64,000 nt of DNA from Pseudomonas sp. MPC6 (GCF_006094435.1 NZ_CP034783.1:5421001-5485000); one strand, 5' to 3'. Positions 42,782-52,307 are shown, counted from the first letter of the stretch. Numbers and translations are program-made. The notes: a model not told the origin generated them from the sequence alone.

Positions 42782-43999
42782 ATGGCTAACCCAGGTTCGC
42801 CGCGCCGCTTTGCGCGCATAGATCGACTCCCCCCTTACGTATTCAACATCACGGCCGAGCTGAAGATGGCTGCCCGTCGTCGTGGCGAAGACATCATCGA
42901 CTTCAGCATGGGCAACCCTGACGGCCCTACTCCGCCGCACATCGTCGACAAACTCGTCACCGTCGCCCAGCGCGAAGATACCCACGGCTACTCCACGTCC
43001 AAGGGCATTCCGCGCCTGCGCCGGGCGATTTCCAACTGGTACAAGGATCGCTACGCGGTCGACATCGACCCGGAAAGCGAAGCCATTGTCACCATCGGCT
43101 CCAAGGAAGGCCTGGCGCACTTGATGCTGGCGACCCTCGACCAGGGCGATACCGTGCTGGTGCCGAACCCGAGCTACCCGATCCATATCTACGGTGCCGT
43201 GATTGCCGGCGCCCAGGTGCGGTCGGTGCCACTGATACCGGGCGTGGACTTTTTCGCCGAGCTGGAAAGCGCGATTCGCGGTTCGATCCCGAAACCGAAA
43301 ATGATGATCCTCGGCTTTCCGTCCAACCCCACCGCCCAGTGCGTGGAGCTGGATTTCTTCGAGCGGGTGATCGCCCTCGCCAAGCAGTACGATGTGCTGG
43401 TGGTGCACGACCTGGCCTACGCCGACATCGTCTACGACGGCTGGAAAGCGCCGTCGATCATGCAAGTGCCTGGCGCCAAGGACATCGCGGTGGAGTTTTT
43501 CACCCTGTCCAAGAGCTACAACATGGCCGGCTGGCGCATCGGCTTCATGGTCGGTAACGCCGAACTGGTCAACGCCCTGGCGCGGATCAAGAGCTACCAC
43601 GACTACGGCACTTTCACTCCGCTGCAAGTCGCCGCCATTGCTGCACTGGAAGGCGATCAGCAGTGTGTCAAAGACATTGCCGAGCAATACCGCCAGCGGC
43701 GCAATGTGCTGGTCAAAGGCCTGCATGAATTGGGCTGGATGGTGGAAAACCCGAAAGCTTCGATGTATGTCTGGGCCAAGATCCCCGAGGCTTATGCACA
43801 CCTGGGCTCGCTGGAATTCGCCAAGAAAATGCTCGCCGAGGCCAAAGTCTGCGTCTCGCCGGGTGTGGGGTTTGGTGAATACGGGGATGATCATGTGCGC
43901 TTTGCGCTGATCGAAAACCAGGACCGGATTCGCCAGGCCGTGCGCGGGATTCGCGGGATGTTCCGGGCGGATGGGTTAGCCACCAAATCCAACGCCTGA
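42782..43999 (+). CDS. alaC: Alanine transaminase AlaC
   Basis: 405 residues. A class I aminotransferase with the substrate-binding start [36 protein letters not shown], the PLP Lys in [17 protein letters not shown], and [20 protein letters not shown]. This matches AlaC, which makes L-alanine from pyruvate and glutamate. ATG 42782 ([12 protein letters not shown]) fits homologues; the upstream in-frame extension lies in the promoter region. It is monocistronic, followed by a REP pair. Confidence 0.92.
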   Translation: MANPGSPRRFARIDRLPPYVFNITAELKMAARRRGEDIIDFSMGNPDGPTPPHIVDKLVTVAQREDTHGYSTSKGIPRLRRAISNWYKDRYAVDIDPESEAIVTIGSKEGLAHLMLATLDQGDTVLVPNPSYPIHIYGAVIAGAQVRSVPLIPGVDFFAELESAIRGSIPKPKMMILGFPSNPTAQCVELDFFERVIALAKQYDVLVVHDLAYADIVYDGWKAPSIMQVPGAKDIAVEFFTLSKSYNMAGWRIGFMVGNAELVNALARIKSYHDYGTFTPLQVAAIAALEGDQQCVKDIAEQYRQRRNVLVKGLHELGWMVENPKASMYVWAKIPEAYAHLGSLEFAKKMLAEAKVCVSPGVGFGEYGDDHVRFALIENQDRIRQAVRGIRGMFRADGLATKSNA

Positions 44000-44005
44000 C
44001 GTAGA

Positions 44006-44101
44006 GCCCCTGCAGGAGCTGGCTTGCCAGCGAAAGCGGACGGACAGTCAACATCAATGTTGAATGTCAGGCCCTCTTCGCTGGCAAGCCAGCTCCTACA
44101 T
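44006..44101. repeat. REP pair
   Basis: Arms CCTGCAGGAGCTGGCTTGCC and GGCAAGCCAGCTCCTACA with the spacer ACATCAATGTTGAATGTCAG, like the spacer of the unit at 20,794. Between convergent alaC and gntP. Confidence 0.92.
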
Positions 44102-44118
44102 TTGGTTTACGGTGTTGC

Positions 44119-45471
44119 TTAGACGAACATCGACAACAGCAGGATGAAGCCCAGCGCGACGATAGACAGGATGGTTTCCATCGCCGTCCAGGTCTTGAAG
44201 GTTTCCGCCACGGTCATGTTGAAGTACTGCTTCACCAGCCAGAAGCCGGCGTCGTTGACGTGGGACAGGATCAACGAACCCGCACCGGTCGCCAGTACCA
44301 GCAACTCACGGTTCACACCCGGAATCATCCCGACCACCGGCACCACGATGCCCGCGCCGGTGATGGTCGCCACGGTCGCCGAACCGGTCGCGATACGAAT
44401 CACCGCCGCCACGAGCCAGGCCAGCAGGATCGGCGAGATCTGTGCGTTCACTGCCATATGGCCGATCACGTCACCCACGCCGCTGGTCACCAGCATCTGC
44501 TTGAAACCACCACCGGCACCGATGATCAGAATGATCGCGGCGGTCGGCGCGAGGCTGGCGTCGAGCAACTTCAGGATCTTGTTCGAACCCATGCCTTGCT
44601 TGTGGCCGAAGGTGTACAGCGACAGCAGCAACGCCAGCAACAGCGCCGAGATCGGGTGGCCGACCAGGTCCATGAAGGAGCGCGCGAAATTGCCTTCCGG
44701 CAGGACCACGTCGGCAAAGGTCTTGAGCAACATCAGGAACACCGGCAGCAGCACGGTGATCAGGGTGATGCTGAAGCTCGGCAGTTCGGCCGAGTCCGGT
44801 TCGCGCGCCAGTTGATCCACCAGCTCCTGGTTAGGGTGGCCGGGGATGTACTTGGCAATGAAGGTACCGTAGATCGGGCCGGCGATGATGGCCGTCGGCA
44901 GCGCAACGATCAGGCCGTACAAAATGGTTTTACCGATGTCGGCGCCAAATACGCCGATCGCCAGCAACGGCCCCGGGTGTGGCGGAACCAGACCGTGTAC
45001 CGCAGACAGACCGGCCAGCAACGGGATACCGATCTTGATGATCGATACGCCGGTACGCCGGGCAACGATGAACACCAGCGGGATCAACAGCACGAAGCCG
45101 ATTTCGAAGAACAGCGGAATGCCGACCAGGAAGGCGGCGAACATCATCGCCCACTGCACCTTGTCCTTGCCGAACGCACGGATCAGCGTCTGGGCAATCT
45201 GATCCGCCCCGCCCGATTCGGCCATCATTTTGCCGAGCATGGTCCCCAGCGCCAGGATGATACCGACGAAACCGAGCACCCCACCGAAGCCGTCCTGGAA
45301 CGCCTTGATGATGGTGCCGATCGGCATGCCGGAGGTCAGCCCGAGGAAAGCTGCGGCGATGATCAGGGCAATGAAGGGGTGGAACTTGAACTTGGTGATC
45401 AGGACGATAAGCCCGATTACCGTAACCACTGCGTCGAGCAGCAGGAACGTCTCGTGGGACATGCCAAACAT
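44119..45471 (-). CDS. gntP: GntP family gluconate permease
   Basis: 450 residues with about twelve membrane helices. Family motifs include FHPFIALIIAAAFLGLTSGM, VPPHPGPLLAIGVFGADIGK and IRIATGSATVATITGAGIVV. It takes up D-gluconate by proton symport at the inner membrane. It is downstream of gntK on the same strand with a separate operator in between, so it has its own GntR-controlled promoter. The symbol gntP is given by family and context; gntT or gntU are equally used names. Confidence 0.92.
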   Translation of the reverse strand: MFGMSHETFLLLDAVVTVIGLIVLITKFKFHPFIALIIAAAFLGLTSGMPIGTIIKAFQDGFGGVLGFVGIILALGTMLGKMMAESGGADQIAQTLIRAFGKDKVQWAMMFAAFLVGIPLFFEIGFVLLIPLVFIVARRTGVSIIKIGIPLLAGLSAVHGLVPPHPGPLLAIGVFGADIGKTILYGLIVALPTAIIAGPIYGTFIAKYIPGHPNQELVDQLAREPDSAELPSFSITLITVLLPVFLMLLKTFADVVLPEGNFARSFMDLVGHPISALLLALLLSLYTFGHKQGMGSNKILKLLDASLAPTAAIILIIGAGGGFKQMLVTSGVGDVIGHMAVNAQISPILLAWLVAAVIRIATGSATVATITGAGIVVPVVGMIPGVNRELLVLATGAGSLILSHVNDAGFWLVKQYFNMTVAETFKTWTAMETILSIVALGFILLLSMFV

Positions 45472-45530
45472 TAGGGGTGTCTCCTGGTTGTTGTTGTTAT
45501 TAAAGCGGGTAATTCGCGAGCCATCAGGAC

Positions 45531-45541
45531 AGCGCTACCTT
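45531..45541 (-). promoter_or_regulatory. GntR operator before gntP
   Basis: AGCGCTACCTT, reverse complement AAGGTAGCGCT, within AGGACAGCGCTACCTTTTCG. It matches the AAG-N-TAGCGCT core reported for GntR of P. aeruginosa and lies 60 bases upstream of the permease start. Confidence 0.7.
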
Positions 45542-45553
45542 TTCGAGGCAAAT

Positions 45554-46087
45554 TCATACGGCGCGTTTCAGGCCATGCGCCTGCCACCAGTCATGTGCTT
45601 GTTTCGCCAATTGGTCGACGCTGTAGTTCGAAGCGTCCAGAGCCAGGGTCAGGGGCTCACCAACGGGTGACTCAAGGGTGGCGAACTGGCTGTCGATCAA
45701 CGTTGACGGCATGAAGTGGCCCGGACGATGGGAGACACGATCGGCGGCGACTTCAGGCGTCAGCTCCAGGAATACGAAGCCCAGGCCCGGCAAGGCGCTG
45801 CGCAGACGTTCACGGTAAATGTGTTTGAGCGCCGAACAGGTCAGCACCGGGCGTTGACCCGTGGCGTCGATGCGGCGCAGCTCATCGCACAGGCTGTCGA
45901 GCCAGCCGGCACGGTCTTCGTCGTTCAGGGGGATACCTGCGCTCATCTTTTCGATATTGGCGGCAGGGTGAAAGGAGTCGCCTTCAATGGCGGTCGCGCC
46001 GCTGAGTTGGCACAAGGCCTCGCTGACGCACGTCTTGCCGCAACCGGCAACGCCCATGATGACCAGGGCGGTGATGGAATGATTCAT
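45554..46087 (-). CDS. gntK: Gluconokinase
   Basis: 177 residues. The P-loop is MGVAGCGKTCVSEAL, followed by AIEGDSFHPAANIEKMSAGI and PLNDEDRAGWLDSLCDELRR, the gluconokinase family pattern. It phosphorylates D-gluconate to 6-phosphogluconate, feeding the Entner-Doudoroff pathway. It is first of the gntK-gntP pair, with an operator copy upstream of its start and another between it and gntP. It is divergent from gntR. Confidence 0.93.
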   Translation of the reverse strand: MNHSITALVIMGVAGCGKTCVSEALCQLSGATAIEGDSFHPAANIEKMSAGIPLNDEDRAGWLDSLCDELRRIDATGQRPVLTCSALKHIYRERLRSALPGLGFVFLELTPEVAADRVSHRPGHFMPSTLIDSQFATLESPVGEPLTLALDASNYSVDQLAKQAHDWWQAHGLKRAV

Positions 46088-46108
46088 GTAACACCTCAGC
46101 GCGCAGAC

Positions 46109-46119
46109 AGCGCTACCTT
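46109..46119 (-). promoter_or_regulatory. GntR operator before gntK
   Basis: AGCGCTACCTT within CAGACAGCGCTACCTTTGC, 22 bases upstream of the gntK start codon. The position would block transcription initiation of gntK. Confidence 0.7.
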
Positions 46120-46259
46120 TGCTGGTTATGACACTGGAGCAAAAGCAGAAGTTGCCGACGCCTTCTTGTCATTTTTGTGGGTTGCAGCGTGTTCGTTCCC
46201 AATACCAAAAAGCGGGAATCAGGCAGACCCCGCTCAAGCATTTGCAGCTGCATCGAGAC

Positions 46260-46270
46260 AGCGCTACCTT
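46260..46270 (-). promoter_or_regulatory. GntR operator before gntR
   Basis: AGCGCTACCTT within GAGACAGCGCTACCTTAGTG, 33 bases upstream of the gntR start. Together with the site at 46109 it brackets the divergent promoter region and would allow autoregulation and looping. Confidence 0.68.
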
Positions 46271-46302
46271 AGTGCCTTGAATTTTGTTTGGCAAGCCGCC
46301 CG

Positions 46303-47334
46303 ATGACCTCTCCTAAAAACGATAAGAATACTCGCACCACTGGCCGCCCTACCCTGAATGAAGTGGCGCGCCTGGCCGGTGTCAGCCCGATCACCGCGTC
46401 CCGGGCCTTGCGCGGCGTCAGTACGGTCGCCACCGAACTGGTGGAAAAAGTCCAGAAAGCCGCCCTCGAACTCAACTACGTGGTCAACCCCGCTGCCCGC
46501 GCATTAGCCTCGGCCCAGAGCCATTCCGTGGTGGTTTTGGTGCCGTCGCTGTCCAATTTGCTGTTCATCGACACATTGGAAGCCATTCATCAGGTTTTGC
46601 GCCCCAAGGGCTTCGAAGTGCTGATCGGCAACTTCCACTACTCGCGCGATGAAGAAGAAAACCTGCTGCGCAACTACATGGCCTATCAACCTCGCGGCTT
46701 GCTGCTGACCGGTTTCGACCGCACCGAAAGTTCGCGCCGGATGATCGAGGCGAGCAACATTCCATGCGTCTACATGATGGAGCTGGACAGTGCGGCCGGG
46801 CTCAACTGCGTCGGTTTTTCGCAACTTGCCGCCGGTGAAACGGCGGCGGAACATTTGCTCTCCCGCGGCCGCAAGCGCCTGGCCTACATCGGCGCGCAGC
46901 TGGATCAACGCACGTTGCTGCGTGGCGAAGGTTTTCGCAAAGCGCTGCAAAAGGCCGGTTTGTATGACCCGGACCTGGAAGTCCTGACCCCGCGCGCCTC
47001 CTCCGTCGGTTTGGGCGGTGAACTGTTCCTGCAACTGATGGCCAGCCATCCTGATGTCGATGCGATCTTCTTCGGCAACGACGACCTGGCCCAGGGCGCC
47101 CTGCTCGAAGCCATGCGCTGCGGGATCAAGATTCCCCAGCAGGTCGCGATCCTCGGCTTCAACGATCTGCCGGCCTCGGCCCACATGGTTCCGCGGCTGA
47201 GCAGCATCAGCACGCCGCGCGAAGCCATTGGTCGGCGTTCGGCGGAATTGATGTTGACCTTGCTGGCTGGCAACGCGGTGGCCAAACCGGTGCAGGACAT
47301 GGGGTTTGAGTTGAAAGTACGCGAGAGTACCTGA
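46303..47334 (+). CDS. gntR: LacI-family gluconate repressor GntR
   Basis: 343 residues. A LacI-type N-terminal helix-turn-helix (RPTLNEVARLAGVSPITASR, ALRGVSTVATELVEKV) is followed by a periplasmic-binding-like effector domain (VLVPSLSNLLFIDTLEAI, MASHPDVDAIFFGNDDLAQG, RLSSISTPREAIGRRSAELM). In pseudomonads GntR represses gluconate uptake and kinase genes and is released by gluconate or 6-phosphogluconate. ATG 46303 was chosen; a TTG 15 bases upstream is also in frame. It is divergent from gntK, and three operator copies are present in the locus. Confidence 0.92.
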   Translation: MTSPKNDKNTRTTGRPTLNEVARLAGVSPITASRALRGVSTVATELVEKVQKAALELNYVVNPAARALASAQSHSVVVLVPSLSNLLFIDTLEAIHQVLRPKGFEVLIGNFHYSRDEEENLLRNYMAYQPRGLLLTGFDRTESSRRMIEASNIPCVYMMELDSAAGLNCVGFSQLAAGETAAEHLLSRGRKRLAYIGAQLDQRTLLRGEGFRKALQKAGLYDPDLEVLTPRASSVGLGGELFLQLMASHPDVDAIFFGNDDLAQGALLEAMRCGIKIPQQVAILGFNDLPASAHMVPRLSSISTPREAIGRRSAELMLTLLAGNAVAKPVQDMGFELKVREST

Positions 47335-47413
47335 CAGTTTCTGACTTGATGTCTCCCTTCAGCAGGCACACTATTAAATCCCCGAAGCCTTGATCCGCTA
47401 ACGGAGTAGCCCG

Positions 47414-48046
47414 ATGGAACATTCACTGAAAATCCTGGGTAAAGCTTCATCAATCAACGTCAGAAAAGTCCTGTGGACCTGTGAGGAACTGGGCGTTGCC
47501 TACGAACGCGAGGATTGGGGCGGCGGGTATGCCTCGACGCACACGCCGGAGTTTCTCCGGCTCAATCCCAATGCACTGGTGCCCGTGATCATCGATGAGG
47601 CCGGCGTGCTGTGGGAGTCCAACACCATCTGCCGTTATCTGGCCAGCAAACACCAGAACACCGATCTGCTGCCGCACGAACCGGCGGCACGTGCCCGGGT
47701 GGAGCAGTGGATGGATTGGCAAGCCACCGAACTCAACGCGGCCTGGAGCTATGCCTTCACGGCATTGGTGCGCAAGGATCCGGAGTTCCAGGACCCGCAT
47801 CACATTGCCGCCGGTGTGCGCGGCTGGAATCAGAAGATGGGCATCCTCGAGCATCAGCTCGCGGCCACCAAGGCGTATGTCGCCGGGCCACGGTTCACCC
47901 TGGCCGATATTGTCATCGGGCTGTCGGTCAACCGCTGGCTGATGACGCCCATGGATCGGCCTGACTACCCCGCCATCGACGAGTATTTTCAGCGCCTGGC
48001 CCAACGCCCGGGATTCTTGAAGCATGGCTGCAACGGCCTGCCTTGA
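47414..48046 (+). CDS. Glutathione S-transferase family protein
   Basis: 210 residues. The thioredoxin-like N-domain contains GKASSINVRKVLWTCEELG, EFLRLNPNALVPVIIDEAGV and LWESNTICRYLASKH (glutathione-binding pattern with SNTI); the C-terminal helical domain ends RFTLADIVIGLSVNRWLMTP. It probably conjugates or reduces small electrophiles in the cytoplasm; the substrate is unknown. ACGGAGTAGCCCG precedes the ATG. It is monocistronic, downstream of gntR by 79 bases but likely independent. Confidence 0.9.
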   Translation: MEHSLKILGKASSINVRKVLWTCEELGVAYEREDWGGGYASTHTPEFLRLNPNALVPVIIDEAGVLWESNTICRYLASKHQNTDLLPHEPAARARVEQWMDWQATELNAAWSYAFTALVRKDPEFQDPHHIAAGVRGWNQKMGILEHQLAATKAYVAGPRFTLADIVIGLSVNRWLMTPMDRPDYPAIDEYFQRLAQRPGFLKHGCNGLP

Positions 48047-48450
48047 TGCCATGCCTGGGGTCGACCGCTCCCGCCCAGCGGCAAAAGGTTTCCCGCAAAC
48101 CGGCAGCGACCGCCTGCCAGTTAAAACATAACTGATTTCCCAGTTCGCCAATGCCCCCTTGGCCCCGTTTCGTAAACGCGCTTTACAACATCCTTTCTTA
48201 ATTGCCCGGGACCCTTTTCATAAGTACTCAAGCCTCATGCGCGTCAATAACGTCTGACTCAAATGCCAACTGTTACTTCTGCCAGTAGATATCTTCCGAG
48301 CCTTGGGCGATTCTTTGCTTAGCTTCATGTTTTTCAATACGCGCGTGGTGTGTGTTTCATGTCATTTCAGACAATCGTTCCAGAACGATGAAGAGGCATC
48401 GCTTGCCATTTATTTATCGCATTTCAATTCAAAAAAGGCCGGAGCAGTAT
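48047..48450. other. AT-rich upstream region of I36-like gene
   Basis: About 400 bases without a supported gene. GC content falls after about 48,170. An in-frame extension of the I36-like gene to 48352 has no ribosome site or signal-peptide sense. No terminator or REP unit is visible; it must hold the promoter of the I36-like gene. Confidence 0.45.
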
Positions 48451-49101
48451 ATGAAAAGAGTATCAATGGTTTGTAAAATTGCATCGAGCGTCATGGCCAT
48501 CACCAGCATGGTCATGCCCCTGATCGGTTTAGCGCAAGAGTCCAAAGCATCAGGCAAGTACACTTTATTTACTCCATCGATGAACAAGCAGCAGAAAATC
48601 GACATTCGGAAGAAAATCGACAAACAGTTACTTCTCAAAACTGGCGGCCAGCAAATCAGCCCAACTCAGGTTGCCTATGACAAAGGCGACGCCGTGATCA
48701 CGTTTTCTGTACCAAGCACCCCAAACACGACCTGCGACTTTGGTTATGTGTGTTTCTGGGAGCATAATAATTACGTGGGAAAAAAATTGTCACTTAGAAG
48801 CCAGCCGCCTCAAAGTGCACTCACCGTGAACCTCGCGCAATACGACATGAGCAACAAAATTTCATCTTGGAAACATAATAACAATTTTTTCTACGTAGCC
48901 ATCGGTGGAGCATCGCAAGCAAATGGCGGAGGTCAAATGGTCATGGCCAACACCATGGATGACCATATTGGAGGCGGGTGCTGCCCATTTTCTATCGAGC
49001 ACTCAACCCCGCATGCACCACCTCCGGAGTTTAATTTTCAATCGTCTTTGAAATACGACAATTCAATGGTAAGCGTCGTCTTTAAACCCTATCCATGGTA
49101 G
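48451..49101 (+). CDS. Secreted I36/beta-gamma-crystallin-like protein
   Basis: 216 residues from MKRVSMVCKIASS; the signal peptide ends near IGLAQES. A crystallin-like or I36-inhibitor-like motif CDFGYVCFWEHNNYVGKKLS holds two Cys; GGGCCPFSIEH holds two more, suggesting disulfides and an exported protein. Segment YTLFTPSMNKQQKIDIRKKI is shared with the convergent gene at 49143. GGAG seven bases upstream supports the start. Its AT-rich composition suggests transfer. The family of peptidase inhibitors I36 comes from Streptomyces; a role as a secreted inhibitor or carbohydrate-binding protein is inference. Confidence 0.68.
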   Translation: MKRVSMVCKIASSVMAITSMVMPLIGLAQESKASGKYTLFTPSMNKQQKIDIRKKIDKQLLLKTGGQQISPTQVAYDKGDAVITFSVPSTPNTTCDFGYVCFWEHNNYVGKKLSLRSQPPQSALTVNLAQYDMSNKISSWKHNNNFFYVAIGGASQANGGGQMVMANTMDDHIGGGCCPFSIEHSTPHAPPPEFNFQSSLKYDNSMVSVVFKPYPW

Positions 49102-49142
49102 TCAGTCGGTTTCATTGATCGGTGCGGACATCAAAAGGCCAG

Positions 49143-49805
49143 CTACTGGGCAACCAAAATAAACAAGGGCGAAAAAGCGACGCTGACCATCCTGTCGTTG
49201 TGCTCGACCAGCCTGCTCTGGGCATAGAGTTCGGTCCAGGTGCCTTTGGTGCTGGCCTGTTCGGGAATGTTGAACGGACAGCAGCCCCTCCCGAGAACGA
49301 TTTCCTTGATATTGCTCATGACCATGTTGCCCTTCGCGCCAGGCCCTTCTACCCCGAACACCTTCATGGAGTGAGCTTTATTATTATGCTGCCAGGATGA
49401 CACCTGGCGGCTCATGTCGAAGTCCGCCAGGTTAACGGGACGGCTGATCGGTGTGCTGGCCAGCGACAATTTCTTGCCTGTGTAATCCCAGCCCTCCCAG
49501 ACACAAAAATAGCCATAGTCACAGATGGGGTCAGTCGGATTGGCGTCACCGGGCACCGGGAATGTCATCACGACGGCACCGTTGTCATAAACCACTTGAG
49601 TGGCACTGACCTGGCGTCCGGCGGGTTTTCGACTGAGTTGTTGATCGATCTGCAGCTGAATAGTCGCTGTTTGTTCGGCAGTCATCGCGGGAATGAACAA
49701 TGCGTACCCGCTCTGCTTGCCCGACGCCTGATTGGCATAAAAATAGAACAGCGCACCCAGGCCGAGGCATAACGCAATGCAGTCAACGAACCCTATGGCT
49801 TTCAT
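49143..49805 (-). CDS. Exported I36/beta-gamma-crystallin-like paralogue
   Basis: 220 residues from MKAIGFVDCIALCLGLGALF, an uncleaved or weakly cleaved N-terminal signal anchor. It shares with the convergent gene at 48451 the words YALFIPAMTAEQTATIQLQI, DYGYFCVWEGWDYTGKKLSL, NLADFDMSRQVSSWQHNN and GRGCCPFNI, so it is a clear paralogue. The 42-base gap and tail-to-tail arrangement suggest an inverted duplication that has diverged strongly. GC content is higher than in the other copy. Function is unknown. Confidence 0.68.
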   Translation of the reverse strand: MKAIGFVDCIALCLGLGALFYFYANQASGKQSGYALFIPAMTAEQTATIQLQIDQQLSRKPAGRQVSATQVVYDNGAVVMTFPVPGDANPTDPICDYGYFCVWEGWDYTGKKLSLASTPISRPVNLADFDMSRQVSSWQHNNKAHSMKVFGVEGPGAKGNMVMSNIKEIVLGRGCCPFNIPEQASTKGTWTELYAQSRLVEHNDRMVSVAFSPLFILVAQ

Positions 49806-49987
49806 GAAAAAAACTCCGTTCCTGAAAGCGCTGAGAAGACCCAGCGCGAGCACGAACAGAGTTCAGTTTTTGCCATGGTCTGTCTACTGACAGAAATGAC
49901 AGGTTCGACCATCGGCGCAGTCAGGCTTGCCCTTCGGTGCAATGGCGCAGGAAAATCTTGCAGCTTATTTTCGGTTAGATCATCGCC

Positions 49988-50091
49988 CTGTTGGAGCTGC
50001 GGTGCGGCAATCCGACTTGCCAGCGAAGGCGACCTCGACCATTGCATCGCCCATGGATACGCCTTCGCCAGCAAGCTGGCTCCTACAGGGG
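49988..50091. repeat. REP pair, left arm diverged
   Basis: Left arm GTTGGAGCTGCGGTGCGGCA is degenerate and right arm GCCAGCAAGCTGGCTCCTAC is near consensus. Part of a 330-base gap between the I36-like paralogue and the small Lys-rich gene in which no other feature is seen. Confidence 0.75.
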
Positions 50092-50136
50092 CGACGGGGG
50101 GGCCAGGACTATCGCGTTAGCTGTGTAGCCTGCATA

Positions 50137-50247
50137 TCAGTGCCCGAACACATCCACCTTCTTGGCCTTCTTGTCCGCGCGCTTTTCATCGGCGGTTTTC
50201 GCCGGTTTCTTCTTTGCCGCTTTTTTTGAATCCATGCCTTTGGCCAT
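50137..50247 (-). CDS. 36-residue lysine-rich small protein
   Basis: A basic 36-residue peptide: MAKGMDSKKAAKKKPAKTA, then DEKRADKKAKKVDVFGH. GTGGAGTACGTATC precedes the ATG at 50247, a good ribosome site. It is too small for routine calling, but the strong codon bias toward AAG/AAA with GC-rich third positions and the clear start support it. Lysine/alanine repeats resemble disordered nucleic-acid-binding tails. It is divergent from the acetyltransferase gene at 50351. Function unknown. Confidence 0.6.
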   Translation of the reverse strand: MAKGMDSKKAAKKKPAKTADEKRADKKAKKVDVFGH

Positions 50248-50350
50248 GATACGTACTCCACTCATACGGGATGTGAGATCAGGTATACACCTATCCTCGC
50301 GCCCGCGTTCTTTTATAATCGCCCGCTTTGCGCACCGACAGTCGAAGATC

Positions 50351-50770
50351 ATGCCTAGCATCCAGTACACCTTGCTCGACGAGCCATTATGGCCGTTGAT
50401 GAACAAGTTCTATCGCGCCCATCAATCGTCGATGAAAGCGGTCCGCGATGCTCGACTGTGGGTCGCCAGGCGCGACGATATCGTGGGTGCGCTGTGTTTG
50501 CGGCCGGTCTCGGGCGGGCATTGGTTGACGGGGTTGTTCATTGATCCGGCCTGCCGGGAACAGGGTATTGCCGCTGCGTTGATTGCCGAAGCGGTCAAAG
50601 GACTCGACAGCCCGGTCTGGTTGTTCTGCCATCCGGACTTGCGTGGCTTTTACGAGCGGCGTGGCTTTGTCTTCGATCCGCCAATGCCTTACGCCCTGGT
50701 CGAACGGTTGAGCCGTTACGCGCGCAGCAAACCGATGATTGCCATGGGTCTGGAGGCGAATAAAAGTTAA
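50351..50770 (+). CDS. GNAT family N-acetyltransferase
   Basis: 139 residues. Motif A is GLFIDPACREQGIAAALIAE, then SPVWLFCHPDLRGFYERRGF, the GNAT acetyl-CoA-binding and Tyr region. The protein substrate or metabolite is unknown. ATG 50351 (MPSIQYTLLDEPLWPLMN) is the natural start; an upstream extension overlaps the promoter of the small Lys-rich gene. Convergent with the peptide deformylase gene 44 bases downstream. Confidence 0.85.
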   Translation: MPSIQYTLLDEPLWPLMNKFYRAHQSSMKAVRDARLWVARRDDIVGALCLRPVSGGHWLTGLFIDPACREQGIAAALIAEAVKGLDSPVWLFCHPDLRGFYERRGFVFDPPMPYALVERLSRYARSKPMIAMGLEANKS

Positions 50771-50814
50771 TGGCTGATGAAGATCCCACTGTGTGGTTTT
50801 GTGGTGGTCTCGGT

Positions 50815-51354
50815 TTAATCGTCCGCAGCCGGATCCAGCTCCGGAAACATCACTTCGGTAAACCCGAACTTGCTGAAATCGGTAATGCGCGATGGATACA
50901 ACCGCCCGATCAGGTGATCGCATTCATGCTGCACCACTCGCGCATGGAAGCCCTCGGCGATGCGCAAGATCGGCTGCCCCTTGGGATCGACTCCTTCGTA
51001 GCGAATCTGCCGGTAACGATCCACCGCGCCGCGCATGCCGGGTACCGACAGGCAGCCTTCGAATCCCTCTTCGAGGAATGGGCTCAACGGCGTGATCAGC
51101 GGATTGATCAGAATGGTCTGCGGTACCGCTTCGGCGTCCGGGTAGCGCTCGCTGTGCTCGAAACCGAAGATCACCAGTTGCAGGTCGACGCCGATCTGCG
51201 GCGCGGCCAGGCCAACACCGCCGACGCTTTCCATGGTTTGGAACATGTCGTCGATCAGTTGCCACAGCTCGGGGCTGTCGAACATTTCAGCCGGGACCGG
51301 CGGGGCAATGCGCAGCAGGCGTTCATCGCCCATTTTCAGGATTTCACGGATCAT
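50815..51354 (-). CDS. def: Peptide deformylase (second-type)
   Basis: 179 residues with all three motifs: [10 protein letters not shown] (46-55), EGCLSVPG with metal-ligand Cys101, and QHECDHL with His143 and His147 and catalytic Glu. It removes the formyl group from nascent proteins. The gene is not in the usual def-fmt pair, so it is probably an accessory paralogue in this genome. Its ATG overlaps the stop of the YihY-family gene by four bases, so it is translated after that membrane protein. Confidence 0.93.
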   Translation of the reverse strand: MIREILKMGDERLLRIAPPVPAEMFDSPELWQLIDDMFQTMESVGGVGLAAPQIGVDLQLVIFGFEHSERYPDAEAVPQTILINPLITPLSPFLEEGFEGCLSVPGMRGAVDRYRQIRYEGVDPKGQPILRIAEGFHARVVQHECDHLIGRLYPSRITDFSKFGFTEVMFPELDPAADD

Positions 51355-52307
51355 TTGGTGACTTCGTCAGTGGTGGGCTTGATCGAGTGATCCCGACCCA
51401 GTCCCGAAACGTGGTGTTTGGGTTCGTGGTCGAGTTCGCCGGGGACTTTTTCGCCATCATTCTTGCCCTCGGTCGACATGTGCTCGATCACTGCATTCAT
51501 CTCGGCGCCCAGCAACAGCACCGCGGCGGAAATATAGAAGTACAGCAATAGCACGATGATCGCACCGATACTGCCATACATGGCGTTGTAGTTGGCGAAC
51601 TCCTTGACGTACAGCCCGAAGCCCAAGGAGGCGAGGATCCACACCACCACTGCCAGCACCGATCCCGGCGTGATAAAGCGAAACTCCTGCTTGACGTCGG
51701 GCATGACGTAATAAATCAGCGCCACCGCCACCATCAGCAGGACCACTACCACCGGCCAGCGGGCGATGGTCCAGAGGATGACGATGAAGTCTTCAAGGCC
51801 GACTTGCGACGCGATCCAGCCCATCACCTGCGGCCCGAGCACCATCAGCGCGGCGGCGATCAACAGCATGCCGGCGATGCCGATGGTGTAGATGATCGAC
51901 AGCGGGAAACGTTTCCACGCCGGACGGCCTTCGACCACGTCGTAGGCGGCGTTCATCGCGCTCATCATCAGCCGTACACCGGCAGACGCCGTCCACAGGG
52001 CAATCACGATACCCACCGACAGCAAACCACCCTTGGATTGCTGGAGTTGGTCGATCACCGGATTCACCTGTTCCAATGCCTGGGGCGGCAGGACCAGCTC
52101 CGATTGCAGGCGCAGCCAGGAGAAGAAGTCCGGCAGGTGCAGGAAACCGATCAGGGCGATCAGGAACAGGATGAAGGGGAACAGCGAGAACAGCATTTGA
52201 TAGGCCAGCGCCGAGGCATAGGTCGACATCTCGTCGTCGACGAACTCGGTGACGGTGCGCACCATCACGCGGTGGATGGGCAGACCTTTCATGTCCGGGA
52301 AAATCAT
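51351..52307 (-). CDS. YihY/BrkB family inner-membrane protein
   Basis: 318 residues with six membrane helices: [100 protein letters not shown] and [20 protein letters not shown]. This is the YihY family (once called RNase BN or BrkB); its function is unsettled. The cytoplasmic C-terminus is long and polar. GGAGACGCTT before ATG 52307 supports that start over 52319. It overlaps def by four bases. Confidence 0.9.
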   Translation of the reverse strand: MIFPDMKGLPIHRVMVRTVTEFVDDEMSTYASALAYQMLFSLFPFILFLIALIGFLHLPDFFSWLRLQSELVLPPQALEQVNPVIDQLQQSKGGLLSVGIVIALWTASAGVRLMMSAMNAAYDVVEGRPAWKRFPLSIIYTIGIAGMLLIAAALMVLGPQVMGWIASQVGLEDFIVILWTIARWPVVVVLLMVAVALIYYVMPDVKQEFRFITPGSVLAVVVWILASLGFGLYVKEFANYNAMYGSIGAIIVLLLYFYISAAVLLLGAEMNAVIEHMSTEGKNDGEKVPGELDHEPKHHVSGLGRDHSIKPTTDEVTK

